A stretch of DNA of 24,179 bases from NCBI GenBank assembly GCA_019648995.1, contig BLXT01002372.1:744123-768301 (forward strand). Reading direction: 5' to 3'. This document shows positions 13,401 through 21,851 of this stretch, one piece after another. Position 1 is the stretch's first letter. Each line of letters begins with the position of its first letter. The DNA is from Plakobranchus ocellatus (taxonomy: Eukaryota; Mollusca; Gastropoda; Plakobranchidae). The translations under genes were made by a program, and so were the position numbers. The notes under the pieces were generated by a model. The model was not told the DNA's origin. It ran no database searches and saw only the letters and a list, made by a program, of their open reading frames with translations.

Positions 13401-16400
13401 CCTATCTATGAGATTTGATTGAATGGAAGGACATGAATTATAGTGCTAAATCAAAATTTCATTTGTGTAGTGTCAAAAAATAAAACATTTTGCAACAGAA
13501 ACTAGTGTAATATCCATAAGCACATAAGTTGCAATCATTGAATTTTCTCATCCAAATTATTCCAAAACCTGTGGGAATGTCTGGCAGTGATTGAGACTTG
13601 AATATGCTTTAATGTTGTCTAGGGAGATAAATGTTAATTTTTTAGTGTCCATCTCATTTCATTGTGATACTATTATTATTTCTTCATGTTGAAAATGCCT
13701 GTAGATTTTTTAAAAGACAATCAATGCTTCTACTGGAAAGACTTCTGATTATGCACTCATAGCCATATTTCAATTATAATGACGAAATGGGCAATTTAGT
13801 CAACTATTGACAATAGCTCAAAATTTACCAACAATTATCAACTAACTTTTTAAATTTTTGCAAAAATATGATCACCTCAGATCACCATCTTAGATAATGG
13901 TGGCCTAGTTTTTGTTGATCAGGCCTGTTTCAGCAATTAATTCAGAAATAAAACACAAGTGATCTCTACAAATTGTTTTTTTTTATTTTCACATTATTAG
14001 GCTATTCTGCAATAAGACAGGTTGTTTAGTTGTCTAGCTTCATAGATTTATTTTTCTTGAGTGCACATTCAGAAGTCTTGCACTTATTCTCACTGTACTT
14101 ACATTTTGTACTGTATTAGGATATTGTTTACAATGCAGATTGAAAGCTCGTTCACACTGGAAAGTGATAGACAAAATTACACCCAGAGACCCAAGACTGA
14201 GGCAAACCATAGGAAGTAACTCAGCATTTTCTGTCTGGCTGACCCTCATTATCTCTCCTGAAGCAAGCATTATCTCCAAATCGACAACCTGTAAAAAAAA
14301 AATCTTGTTTAATACACATTCCATAAAAAAATAATGAAAGTGGAATAGAATTCTATGATTACATGAAAAAGGCAAACTAGCTACCAGTTTCCCAATTGTT
14401 TCAATCACGTCTTAATATAAATGCTTTCTTGTAAATATTCTTTCATGCGAGTGTTTTCCAGTTTGTGACGCATGATAATACTCACATAGGCGGACATGTT
14501 GTAAAAGTTTGCTCCAGAGCCATGTGTTCCTGTGCTAATCACACCTGCTGCAGTTAGTTGGCTCACCGTGCCCTGCCTGAACCAAGAGGCAAAACATAGG
14601 AGCTTTAAAATCAAAATAAAGTTTGTTTGAATTGGTTTAAAACCAAAGCTTGGCTTTTAAAAGAGAGTGGATTGTTTAGATAACTTCTTTTTCTAGAATA
14701 TTTCCTGATTATTTTTTGCTCCAAAGCAATTTTTTTTGGCTGTTCCCAATTCTAGTTTTTATTTATGAAAGGAATAGGTCCTCATTTTTTTTTTTTCAAA
14801 CTGCAAATAAGTTAATCTTTAAAGTTTGGATACATCATAAGTAAGTTAGTATCATTACACACATCAGTCTGTTAAAGTACAAAAAAAAAATATGAAGACG
14901 TTAAAAAAAAAGAGAAACACAATCCTGCAAGCTTCATTACACTGAAGTCTACTTAGTGTGATGCCTCACACCATAAAATTTTCATTTTCAAGCAATCAGG
15001 GCATTGCATTAATCAATACATCTGAAAGAAGCACTATCACTAGAGCCTGCGTGCTATTTGAGTTTTCAGAAAACCCTCAGTACTAAGATCCAGTGAATAA
15101 TGTTCCCACATGAGATATATTGTAGCATAAACATTCTATACCCAGTGGTGCACCTAGAAATTTCCAAAAATCTGAAGGCAAGGGTTCGGGGCCGCCATAT
15201 ATAATTTTAAAAACATTGAAAAACCGCATTTTTGTTTTTTATTTCACAACATAAAGAGCATCTAGCTTAAATGCTCTCAAAGATAAGTACAAGAAGTATA
15301 CAAATACAGTACTTTTTTCTGTTGACAGGATACAAGAATTCATAGATTTTTTCATTCCTAATGACGATCTTTTAACAGTAAGCTTATATTTTATGTCATG
15401 ATTCTTTGCTTAGCAAATATCTATGGTATGTTATTTGTGATCCTCATTTTTTACTTAAAACGCCTGAAAGGAGAAAAGTTGTGATATATACTCTGTGTTG
15501 TTTAATTTGTTCTTATAAGTTTGAGTTGGTGAATGTATTCTTTTACTATCAAAGAATAGATAGTAAATTTTACAAAAAAAATTACATTTTGTGAAGTGGG
15601 TCCCCATTCCCTTTGTGGGCAGTCTTCATGAACAAAATCACCAAATATTTATTAACTTACGTTGAGAAGCCCATCCCATTGGCAGGCAATACAGTTTCAT
15701 TCAGATCTTCAATTTGGCATCCCCCTTGGACCGTCACTTGAAGTTTGTCCTTATCAACCTGAGAGGAGAAGAGATTAAACAATTTTATCAGGTTATATGA
15801 ATGGCTTCAATGTCAAAACCCTTTTTTCAAGCAATCATTATCTGATCACCAGCTACTTGTGAAAGATAATACAAGCTAATAGCATTAGATTAGGGTTAAT
15901 TGTGCAACTTAAAAAACTAACAATATTATTTTTTTTGCATGAGCTCATGAACATTTTAAAATAACTATATGAATGTAGACCAGGGACAGATAGAAGATTC
16001 AGATATAAAGACTGATAGAAAAACAGGCAAGGAGACAGAGTAAGAGACAGTTATGTATGTGAGTGTATGAATGTGATTGTATTCTGTATGTGTAGAGAAA
16101 GAGAGAGGCCAAAAGCAAGAGAGAGGCAGGGAGAAAGAGAAAGAGAATTGGAAAGAGGGTCAGAAAGAGATAGAAAAAGACAGTGAGACGGACAAACAGG
16201 CACACAAAGTAATAGATATGGTTTTTAGCTCATTTACAGTTAATTCAGCCTTATATGGCCCTTGCTAGATTGATCTAGTTTGTCCTAGATATAAGGGTAA
16301 TTGGGACCACATGACCACAGCTAGGCTTATAAAGTTGGTCTTATATAAAAGTGATATGGGCCACATGACCCACTTCCAGGCTCAACATTTCATAATTTCA

Positions 16401-19400
16401 CACCATCTCTGGTCAAATACTCAGGCTATATCAATCATTTAAAAATGTTTGCAAGATATAAATTAAAACTTGTTTCAACAAGATCACAAGATTCAAGATG
16501 TGATATGTAACTCATTTTGATTGATTTGCCATGTTCAAATTGTGATTGTGACTCTTGCTAAATTCAAAATATGAATGATTGTGACTCATTTTGACATTTT
16601 TGCTATCTTAAAAATGTGATTGTGACTCATTTTGACTAACTTGCTATGTTTGAAAATGTGATTGTGTCTATTTTCACTGATCTCACATTATAAGCTGTTC
16701 TCAAGACATCAATATTCCACTCACCTTAAGAACTTTGTTGTAGCGCACTAGACTGATCATAAAGTCTGTAGTGCAGGCTAGGTCTGAGGGTGAATGGCCA
16801 CAGCCAACTGTCTTTACTTTTTTCCCTTTCTCTTGAGCAAACTCTAAGATCTGAGTAAATGGTTTGCCATAGGAGAAGAATTACTATCTTACATTACATG
16901 ATCTTTTTTAAAGCTTTATATTTACAGTTGTCTCATTCAAGCAAAGAAAAAATGTGTTAAGAACAGAGCTAAAATGACAATATTTGTGTTCAGGTGATCT
17001 ATAAAAAGCTTATAGATATATGGAAGCTATTACACACAAAAATAGACCATTCTTTTTTTTGTGTGTGTGTCATGTTTTTTTTTGTTTTTATTTTTTTTTT
17101 TTGTAACTCTAGATCTGGATTTTATTTAAGCAAATAATACTTGCTGCTGTGTTTACTTTTTCCCAACAGCTACAAATATTTTCTTCTAAATGAGCCTAAA
17201 TGTGTTCTCCTAACTGGTTCATTTATAAAAATCAATCAGCTCAAAAATATAACATCAAATTTAAATTTCTTGGATACTTAAATGTTTTTAGTGCCACCTT
17301 CAAATCCCTTTTGAACTTTTGAACTTTATGGATGCAGAGACGATATTCTGAAGTCTTTAACTCCATGATAAGACTCATTCCTAAATCTGTATGACCTTAA
17401 TAATACTACAACATAAGTCACAGGGGTCAGAGGGTTAAGAAACTGACAGAATAGTACAAGCAAAGGCAATGGCTGTGTTCAAGGACCTATGAAACTAAAA
17501 TAAATGTGTCAACACTTGTTTCTTTTTTTGGTTGAACATTTTATGAAATGAGTAGAATAAAAAGCCTAAGCATTGCAAACTGTTATTTTAGTGATATATA
17601 CAAAAAAGAAACATGACTGAAAAAGTTTCAACAGGAGTGTAGGTGGTACAGTGAGCAGCAAACTGGGTCTGAAACCTTCTGTGCTGGACACTTGCCACTG
17701 TTGCAAGAACGAACATGGGCATTTTGATCAGATAGACTGACACATACAAAGCTATTAACATTCTTGCCAAAATATATCTTTTGAATTACAAATAGAATTA
17801 GAAAGAAAAGGAAAGGAAACGGAAACATAATAAAAACAGCACATGTTCAGGACTTTTTTTTAAATTTAAATAATGTAATTCAATAAATAAAACAACATAC
17901 TTTCATCCACACTAATTAAGGAATGTAAGTAACACACAAGTTTAGCATTTTAAGAAATGTTGCCTGACAGAATTGGAACTTTTGCTCAAAAATGTAGTGA
18001 AACAGCAAATTTCAAATTTCTAACTAAAATGAGAGGATGACAAAAAGTGACTTTTTTTTAAAGCAGTACTGCAACAACTAAACTTCCATTTAATTCTAAC
18101 TAATTATTAATGTGTACTTTCCTTTCCTATCACAGTGGGTCCAAGTTTCATTATTGACAAATTCTCTAAGTTTAAAAGATGCTCCCCTCTACCTCCTCCA
18201 ACCATTGATCTAACCCAGATTTAAAATATCAATACAACTAGAAACATTGCTACCCTGTACAGAGAATGCATCTGGTTTACCTGTCTGATTTCCTCTGTTG
18301 TCTCAGGCTCAAAGTAAAGCTCAGGTGTGCAGGAGTAAGTTTTAGCCCAGTTGCTAAAATGCTTGCCACTTTTACCAAGAGTCTATGAAGAAAACAAAAA
18401 GACGTAACATATAAGTATTAAAACTGGTGTGGGATGCTCTTATTATTTTACTAGTTGAGAAAAGTTGCACAATGAAAAAAATCAATGTTTAACAGCATCA
18501 GTTTTTACTTAGTTTTTTTATCAGTTTTGAAATGAAACATAGTGTCTCACTATCCCTCATTGCTTTCCCACCTTGCCCCACCCATAATTATGAGATCATG
18601 TGCCCCCCAGGCAAAAAAGATTCTTCACAATCGAAAGCATTTTGGAGGCCTCTTCTGGCAGCTAGCAGCAGAATTTACAGCTGTGTAAAATGTTTAAAAA
18701 ACCTATTTTTCACTTTAAAAAAAAAAAGTTGTACCATAGTGTTCCCCAACATTTTTCCCACAGACCAATTAAAATTTCTGCACAGAATTTTTTTTTCCAC
18801 AGGTTTTCAAAAACAAATCCCATGTCTGCTGAGGATTACAAGATGAAATATTTTAAATAAAAGTAGATAAATAAATATTGGATCAATTTTGCTATTGAAA
18901 GAATTGATTCTTTGTTCCTTTTAGCCCAAAGCTTTGTTACAAATTTTAGCAGTCTGGGCCAACTGCCAAGAAAATAATCTTGCTAAAAACTGTTGGTTGT
19001 GATGGAGGACAAAGTTTCTATTGTGATGCCAAGACACTTTGGGAATAAATTACCCAAAGAAAATTTAACGCAAAATTAGTTTTTTTGATATGACTGACAT
19101 CACTTTGGCAGAGAAGATCAAGAAATGTTTGGGAATAGTTGATTACTTGTCATATTAATAATTTCCTAATATCTTAATGCGGCACTGCTTATATAAGACA
19201 AAATCAAGAGGGATATTTTACACAGCGTCATGTCTTCATTCCAGTACTCATGAGTCAGTTAAGGCGAAGAGCAGTTTTGAAAAAAAAAATAAAAAGGCAT
19301 TCTGAGAAATTCAAAATTCATTTTCAAGCTTTCTAATGCTTCACGTTGTAGTTCTGTATGGTTCCTATTAAGAGTTCAAGAAGCTACAGTAAAAAATAAT

Positions 19401-20220
19401 TGGTTGAATGTCTTACCACTCATAACTTTAGTATCGACTGCCACCAGCCCAACACACCCCACCCCACAAAAGATCATATAAATATGTCAGCAATCTCATG
19501 ACCTGCTTGTAATACACAGATCAGTCTTAATGAGTTAAAACTTGAATGGCATATAATTTTGAGGGAAAAGAAATAGGAGCTCTTTTTTACCAACTTTCAT
19601 TGATTTTTTTTTTTCAACTAAATTAAAATTCTGCATCTTGGCTCAGAATCAGCATACCTCCATTTAATTTTCACCAATGCAAAACTCACACAGTAAAAGT
19701 GTTAGGCTGTTTCAATGGAGTAAAATAATAAAAATATGACATATATTCACTCCCATCTCCCCCTGGCCCTCCCTTCCTTTTTTGATCTTTTTGCATGCCA
19801 AGATACAATCTCTGATGAGATGCAACTCTGAGTACAAAGAGGGAAAAGTCAAAGTATACACAGGCTTCAGGGATGCATAAATAAATAAGAAAAAAAAACA
19901 AACATAAATTTTTATTTTCTATTGGATTCATAGGTGTAAACACATTTAAATGCTGCATTGTGACAAATAAAATGAATCTAGGTTTCTCATTCCGATTAAA
20001 AATAAAAAATTAGTCTAACCTTGTATTAAAGGCAGGAAAATAATCATTCATAAGGTTTTTTTCCTTGAATTTATTTTTTTTACGGTGCCCCACATTGACA
20101 TCATTTGATTTTTTTTTTTTATGATTTCATTTATAATTTATTTTTACATACAGAAAACACAATGCAAAGGCGACATATATTTCTTTGATATAAACATACC
20201 CGTACACCTGTACTTGACAT
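5203..20220 (-). CDS. GULO: L-gulonolactone oxidase, complete 12-exon gene
   Basis: The enzyme oxidises L-gulono-1,4-lactone to L-ascorbate precursor with O2, giving H2O2. It is the final step of animal vitamin C synthesis and acts at the endoplasmic reticulum membrane in vertebrates. Joining twelve minus-strand exons (20220-20200, 18382-18281, 16850-16725, 15758-15661, 14576-14486, 14288-14103, 12466-12359, 10683-10607, 8612-8463, 7633-7472, 5759-5669, 5358-5203) gives 455 residues plus a stop; rat GULO is 440. Visible landmarks are NWAKTY near residue 43, GHSPSD with the likely flavin-linked His at 60, GTHGSG at 132-137, a hydrophobic [17 protein letters not shown] stretch at 252-268, WAIPREKT near 315-323, HWAK at 401-404 and LDPHGMFLN near 428-436. 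The order is FAD-binding PCMH-type domain first, then the ALO/GULO substrate domain. All introns are GT-AG. Phases are 0 except introns 4, 8, 9 and 10, which are phase 2. No inactivating change is seen. Family assignment is very secure; the start exon is less so. Confidence 0.95.
5359..5668 (-). other. GULO intron 11
   Basis: 310 nt, GT-AG, phase 0, AT-rich with an A run at 5570-5585. No further element seen. Confidence 0.9.
5669..5759 (-). CDS. GULO: GULO exon 11, HWAK motif
   Basis: 91 nt encode [20 protein letters not shown] and [10 protein letters not shown] (residues 375-404). GGRPHWAK carries the HWXK motif that marks the ascorbate-forming aldonolactone oxidase family and lies at the active site. 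The acceptor is AATCTCCAG|A and the donor is AAG|GTGAGA, phase 0. Confidence 0.96.
5760..7471 (-). other. GULO intron 10
   Basis: 1712 nt, GT-AG, phase 2. It begins, in gene orientation, with a (GA)n run and contains a two-base N gap at 7412-7413. The rest is AT-rich with no coding match. An open frame at 6135-6326 (+) has no recognisable domain. Confidence 0.9.
7414..7464. repeat. (CT)n microsatellite with assembly gap
   Basis: An almost pure CT run of about 50 nt directly follows two N bases at 7412-7413. In the gene direction it is (GA)n and begins about seven bases after the exon 10 donor. The N bases mean the true length is unknown. Confidence 0.95.
7472..7633 (-). CDS. GULO: GULO exon 10, substrate domain core
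   Basis: 162 nt encode residues 320-374, from [17 protein letters not shown] through [18 protein letters not shown] to [16 protein letters not shown] and D.CY.NIIMYRP are family signatures. The base composition is clearly GC-richer than the flanks. The acceptor CCCAATAG|A has a weak pyrimidine tract. The donor TAG|GTGAGA lies directly next to a long (GA)n run. Confidence 0.96.
   Translation of the reverse strand, partial: REDRIGDIGAEAVGGEESVPSSPACGATLCEGGQHLLEPMLQAGFLLHQHHHV
7634..8462 (-). other. GULO intron 9
   Basis: 829 nt, GT-AG, phase 2. Unique AT-rich sequence; no coding match or clear repeat seen. Confidence 0.9.
8463..8612 (-). CDS. GULO: GULO exon 9, WAIPR block
   Basis: 150 nt encode residues 270-320: [18 protein letters not shown], then the [20 protein letters not shown] block. 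This is the conserved F..Q..V..WAIPR block of aldonolactone oxidases. The acceptor is TTCTTTTCAG|T and the donor is CAG|GTAAAT. It is entered and left in phase 2. Confidence 0.95.
9870..10240. repeat. Degenerate AT-rich minisatellite in intron 8
   Basis: At least eight diverged units share a core like AAAGAGGAATTAATAGAAAC followed by TTCACCTATATTTATAAC. The GGAATT core appears near 9912, 9961, 10031, 10094, 10161 and 10210, with weaker cores near 9995 and 10131. Unit spacing varies from about 30 to 50 nt. A further clear copy lies at 10483-10522. Confidence 0.75.
10483..10522. repeat. Detached copy of the intron 8 minisatellite unit
   Basis: The segment from AAAAGAG to ATAGTTATAA aligns almost end to end with the unit at 10026-10063. 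About 240 nt of unrelated sequence separate it from the main array. Confidence 0.65.
10607..10683 (-). CDS. GULO: GULO exon 8, hydrophobic segment
   Basis: 77 nt encode [25 protein letters not shown] and two bases of Ser270. The [14 protein letters not shown] run aligns with the aromatic and aliphatic stretch of vertebrate GULO that is thought to contribute to ER membrane association. The acceptor is TTTCCGCAG|GAT and the donor is CAG|GTGAGA. Another frame is open across this exon but does not match the family. Confidence 0.92.
10684..12358 (-). other. GULO intron 7
   Basis: 1675 nt, GT-AG, phase 0. It contains a G run at 11552-11560 after a T-rich stretch, and a C/T-rich tract at 11645-11680. 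No coding match seen. Confidence 0.9.
12359..12466 (-). CDS. GULO: GULO exon 7, start of substrate domain
   Basis: 108 nt encode residues 209-244: [20 protein letters not shown], then [16 protein letters not shown]. The [10 protein letters not shown] block matches the conserved FRFLWFPHT block of vertebrate GULO. The acceptor is ACTCTTCAG|GTT and the donor is GAG|GTATAA. Both phases are 0. Confidence 0.94.
12467..14102 (-). other. GULO intron 6
   Basis: 1636 nt, GT-AG, phase 0, very AT-rich. The open frame at 13097-13384 (-) is Lys/Ile/Phe-rich and typical of AT-rich chance frames. No clear repeat or gene seen. Confidence 0.9.
14103..14288 (-). CDS. GULO: GULO exon 6, end of FAD domain
   Basis: 186 nt, the longest exon, encode residues 147-208 from [20 protein letters not shown] to KQYPNTVQN. 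It includes [15 protein letters not shown], the conserved strand that closes the FAD-binding domain. The acceptor follows a T-rich tract (TTTTTTTACAG|GTT). The donor is AAT|GTAAGT. Both phases are 0. Confidence 0.96.
14486..14576 (-). CDS. GULO: GULO exon 5, GTHGSG motif
   Basis: 91 nt encode [20 protein letters not shown] and onward to NMSAY. The glycine-rich STGTHGSG stretch is the typical pyrophosphate and flavin contact of PCMH-type oxidases. Two AG acceptors lie five bases apart; only TTCAG|G CAG keeps the phase-2 join with exon 4 and the match to the family. The donor is TAT|GTGAGT, phase 0. Confidence 0.94.
14577..15660 (-). other. GULO intron 4
   Basis: 1084 nt, GT-AG, phase 2. Mostly unique AT-rich sequence. 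A short stretch at about 15143-15200 resembles a decayed transposon end (see findings). Confidence 0.9.
15661..15758 (-). CDS. GULO: GULO exon 4, FAD domain
   Basis: 98 nt encode [20 protein letters not shown] through GMGFS and two bases of Thr116. It corresponds to the beta-strand plus helix after the flavin-His loop in this family. The acceptor is TCTCCTCTCAG|GTT and the donor is AAC|GTAAGT. The intron that follows is phase 2. Confidence 0.94.
16010..16204. repeat. Purine-rich GA-type low-complexity tract
   Basis: The + strand is dominated by AGAGA, GAAAGAG and GGCAGGGAG words for nearly 200 nt, strongest at 16094-16190. On the gene strand this is a pyrimidine tract. Long open frames on both strands here are products of the simple sequence. 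Confidence 0.8.
16497..16690. repeat. Degenerate tandem repeat, unit about 42 bp
   Basis: Four to five diverged units follow the pattern TGTGATTGTGACTCATTTTG, then AC.....TTGCTATGTT and an A-rich end. TGTGATTGTG recurs near 16540, 16614 and 16656, with ATGATTGTGACTCATTTTGA near 16574. One unit is shortened. The array ends about 35 nt from the exon 3 donor. Confidence 0.75.
16725..16850 (-). CDS. GULO: GULO exon 3, flavin-attachment motif
   Basis: 126 nt encode residues 42-83. The exon contains [20 protein letters not shown]. In rat GULO the His of GHSPSD carries the covalent 8-alpha flavin link, so His60 here is the expected attachment site. The residue two before His is Cys58, where rat has Gly. 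The acceptor is TTTACTCAG|ATC and the donor is AAG|GTGAGT; both phases are 0. Confidence 0.96.
16851..18280 (-). other. GULO intron 2
   Basis: 1430 nt, GT-AG, phase 0. It contains a T-rich block at 17052-17101 and a cysteine-rich segment at 17620-17705 that looks like a decayed exon. Confidence 0.9.
17620..17705 (-). pseudogene. Possible decayed Kazal-type domain exon
   Basis: One minus frame reads [19 protein letters not shown] and then soon hits a stop. The neighbouring frame, overlapping its end, reads [10 protein letters not shown]. Kazal protease-inhibitor domains have a CP....DPVCGSDG.TY.N.C pattern, so the CP, DPVC and TTY parts appear in order, but in two frames and with the usual Gly and a late Cys lost. 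This is best explained as a frameshifted relic. A 66-residue open frame (17628-17828) with a hydrophobic N-terminus also spans it, but nothing else supports a separate gene. Similarity was judged by eye only. Confidence 0.35.
18281..18382 (-). CDS. GULO: GULO exon 2, N-terminal FAD domain
   Basis: 102 nt encode 34 residues (8-41), including [18 protein letters not shown] and TTEEIRQ. This is the conserved opening of animal GULO, where the first beta-strand and helix of the FAD-binding domain begin. The acceptor is TTCTTCATAG|ACT and the donor is CAG|GTAAAC; both phases are 0. Confidence 0.93.
18383..20199 (-). other. GULO intron 1 (if exon 1 is correct)
   Basis: 1817 nt, GT-AG, phase 0. AT-rich, with several homopolymers. 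A weak transposon-like stretch lies near 18733-18850. No coding match seen. Confidence 0.6.
20200..20220 (-). CDS. GULO: GULO exon 1, short start exon (inferred)
   Basis: This 21-nt segment encodes MSSTGVR and ends at a good donor (CGG|GTATGT) in phase 0. That matches exon 2, which must be entered in phase 0 and has no Met before the conserved NWAKTY block. An in-frame TAG lies directly before exon 2, so an upstream start exon is required. The ATG has a G at -3. The resulting N-terminus of about 16 residues before the NWAKTY block is close to the vertebrate length. I found it by scanning for ATG plus an in-frame phase-0 donor, so a different start exon remains possible. Confidence 0.6.
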
Positions 20221-20659
20221 GACTGCTCTACTTTTTGTTGCAGGAGAAAACTTGAAAATTACAGATAGCTCTGGAAATTTTGACAAAATTGCAAAATTTG
20301 ATTGTTAATCATTATTCATATTTTTTTTGCATGCTAGAGGTTTATTTACTGAAATGAGTTTAATTTAATCAACATGAAAAAAATATATTCTAGGTAAAGA
20401 GCATAACCACCAACTCAGACATCATTGAAATAAACTCAAACAACACAGTATTACATAATATAAAATTTGCAGTTTGAAGGCTTCTTCAGTGAACAAAGAA
20501 AAGAGAAGACTTTTAAAACATTACAGAAATATGTTACAAATAAAGGGTACATGTGACACAAAAAATTCCTCAAAACAAGAGGCAATCCAAATTAATTCAA
20601 AAATAAAATTTAAAAATTATCCTAATTGTTTTTTAAGATCCAGGCATAGAATTCTAGAT

Positions 20660-20699
20660 CTATTTGGAATATGTCTATGTAGACATATATTCCAAATAG
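20660..20699. repeat. Hairpin-forming inverted repeat
   Basis: CTATTTGGAATATGTCTA is followed after TG by its reverse complement with one extra AT pair. The arms span 18 and 20 nt with almost no loop. GATCT/AGATC words flank it on both sides. Confidence 0.85.
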
Positions 20700-21127
20700 T
20701 ACATTGATCTCAGCCTTACAAAATTCTTAAAAGCTGATACCCCTGAAAATGTTTTTAAGAAACGACTAACATAAAGAAATAGAGGTTTACACATAATATA
20801 CTCTCCGCCTATATCACATTTTGTTTGACTGAAGTCCTTTGATGGACTTGCTCATGAATCTATATTGTTTTTATTTTGGCTAAGTGCAGTTAGTGTTAGG
20901 CAGAACTTGAAGATATGACTGAGCTGATTAATGACAAAATTTTGTTAATGAGATATAAACTCTGAAAATTGTAGATAAGTTTGTTTAAACTTTTAAAATA
21001 TGTCAATATGCCTCGTTAAGCTGTGTGGGAAACATTGAGTTATCCACAAATTTGTGGATTTTGTTGGCGCCCGACAAAAATTTGTACCTATAGGCATTAC
21101 ATTTTCACCCTTAGCTTCTTGAGAGTC

Positions 21128-21381
21128 AGTGGGCGTCCATGGCACAGTGGATAGCGATTTCAACCTGAAATATGCAGGGACCCTTCTGTCGCGGATTAAA
21201 GCCCTACCATCAGCGCCCTGGCCTGGTGGTGAGCCTGAAAGCCTGAAATCACCTTTTTACGAACTGGCTATATAGAAAAAACCAAACCAAGATATAAGTG
21301 GGAGGAAATACTCCCATGACACTGCGATATGAAAGCGGTCTCAGTATAAGCAAGAAAACGCATTTAAATTAAATAAAAAAA
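21128..21381 (+). mobile_element. tRNA-derived SINE-like element
   Basis: A perfect RNA polymerase III A box (TGGCACAGTGG, 21140-21150) is followed 53 nt later by a B-box-like GGATTAAAGCC (21193-21203), which has a mutated centre. A GC-richer body follows, then an A-rich tail (AAATTAAATAAAAAAA) near 21366-21381. This order, tRNA-like head, body and A-rich tail, is typical of SINEs. The degraded B box argues against a working tRNA gene. I could not define target-site duplications or name the family. Confidence 0.65.
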
Positions 21382-21791
21382 GGTTGCTAGATCAAATCTA
21401 AAGATCTATCTTTTCTTTTTTAGGGCACTAGGCATATCGCTAAAAACTTATGAACCGAACTCTGCCTTCGTGATGTTTACCAAATCGATGCACCTCCAAA
21501 ATATGGTTGGATTACTGGGTCAAGATCTCCTTCTGTTGATACAATGGTAGATTAGTCTTTCTCTCATGGAACCGAAAATGCTTCGTTCAAATAAAAGCGA
21601 GAATTAAAAGTATTGAATCTATATCTAGATCTACATTTAGATGTCCTAATGACTGCGGAATTACATTTAAGGCTCTTTCGCTGATTCGCAGGCCTTTTAA
21701 ACTCAGATCCAGGCTAGTATGTCGATTAACAACGTTTGTTTATAAATTTATGTAAACCGGCTTACTATCATGACATAAAAACATGACTGAC

Positions 21792-21851
21792 CTTGGTCTT
21801 GACCACCCGGGAGGGGTCAATGGGCGACCTTTGGCCTATATAATGGCTTGA
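21792..21851 (-). other. Candidate 60-nt exon upstream of GULO
   Basis: A T-rich acceptor (TTTTTGTCACAG) and a strong donor (AAG|GTCAGT) bracket 60 nt that are open in phase 0 and GC-richer than the surroundings. It could be a 5' untranslated or alternative first exon of GULO, or an exon of another gene. It has no Met of its own. Its frame does not join cleanly to the exon at 23999-24162. Confidence 0.25.

Larger units (their letters stand above)
15759..16724 (-). other. GULO intron 3
   Basis: 966 nt, GT-AG, phase 0. It contains a purine-rich tract (about 16010-16204) and a degenerate tandem repeat (16497-16690). Confidence 0.9.

Noticed and set aside
16077-16268. Charged Glu/Lys/Arg-rich plus-strand frame
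   Set aside because: A product of the purine-rich simple repeat.
17628-17828. 66-residue minus-strand frame with hydrophobic start and six Cys, resembling a small secreted peptide
   Set aside because: The Cys-rich part fits a frameshifted Kazal relic better, the N-terminal part is Phe/Ile-rich intron sequence, and there is no other gene support.
18733-18850. hAT-like transposon terminus (GTGTTCCCCAACATTTTTCC)
   Set aside because: Only a short suggestive match, with no second terminus or target duplication.
21140-21210. Functional tRNA gene
   Set aside because: A box is good, but the B box is mutated and no cloverleaf with paired acceptor stem could be drawn; better explained as a SINE head.
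21832-21846. TATA box for GULO
   Set aside because: TATATAA is present, but such words are frequent in this AT-rich DNA, it reads on both strands, and it overlaps a possible exon.
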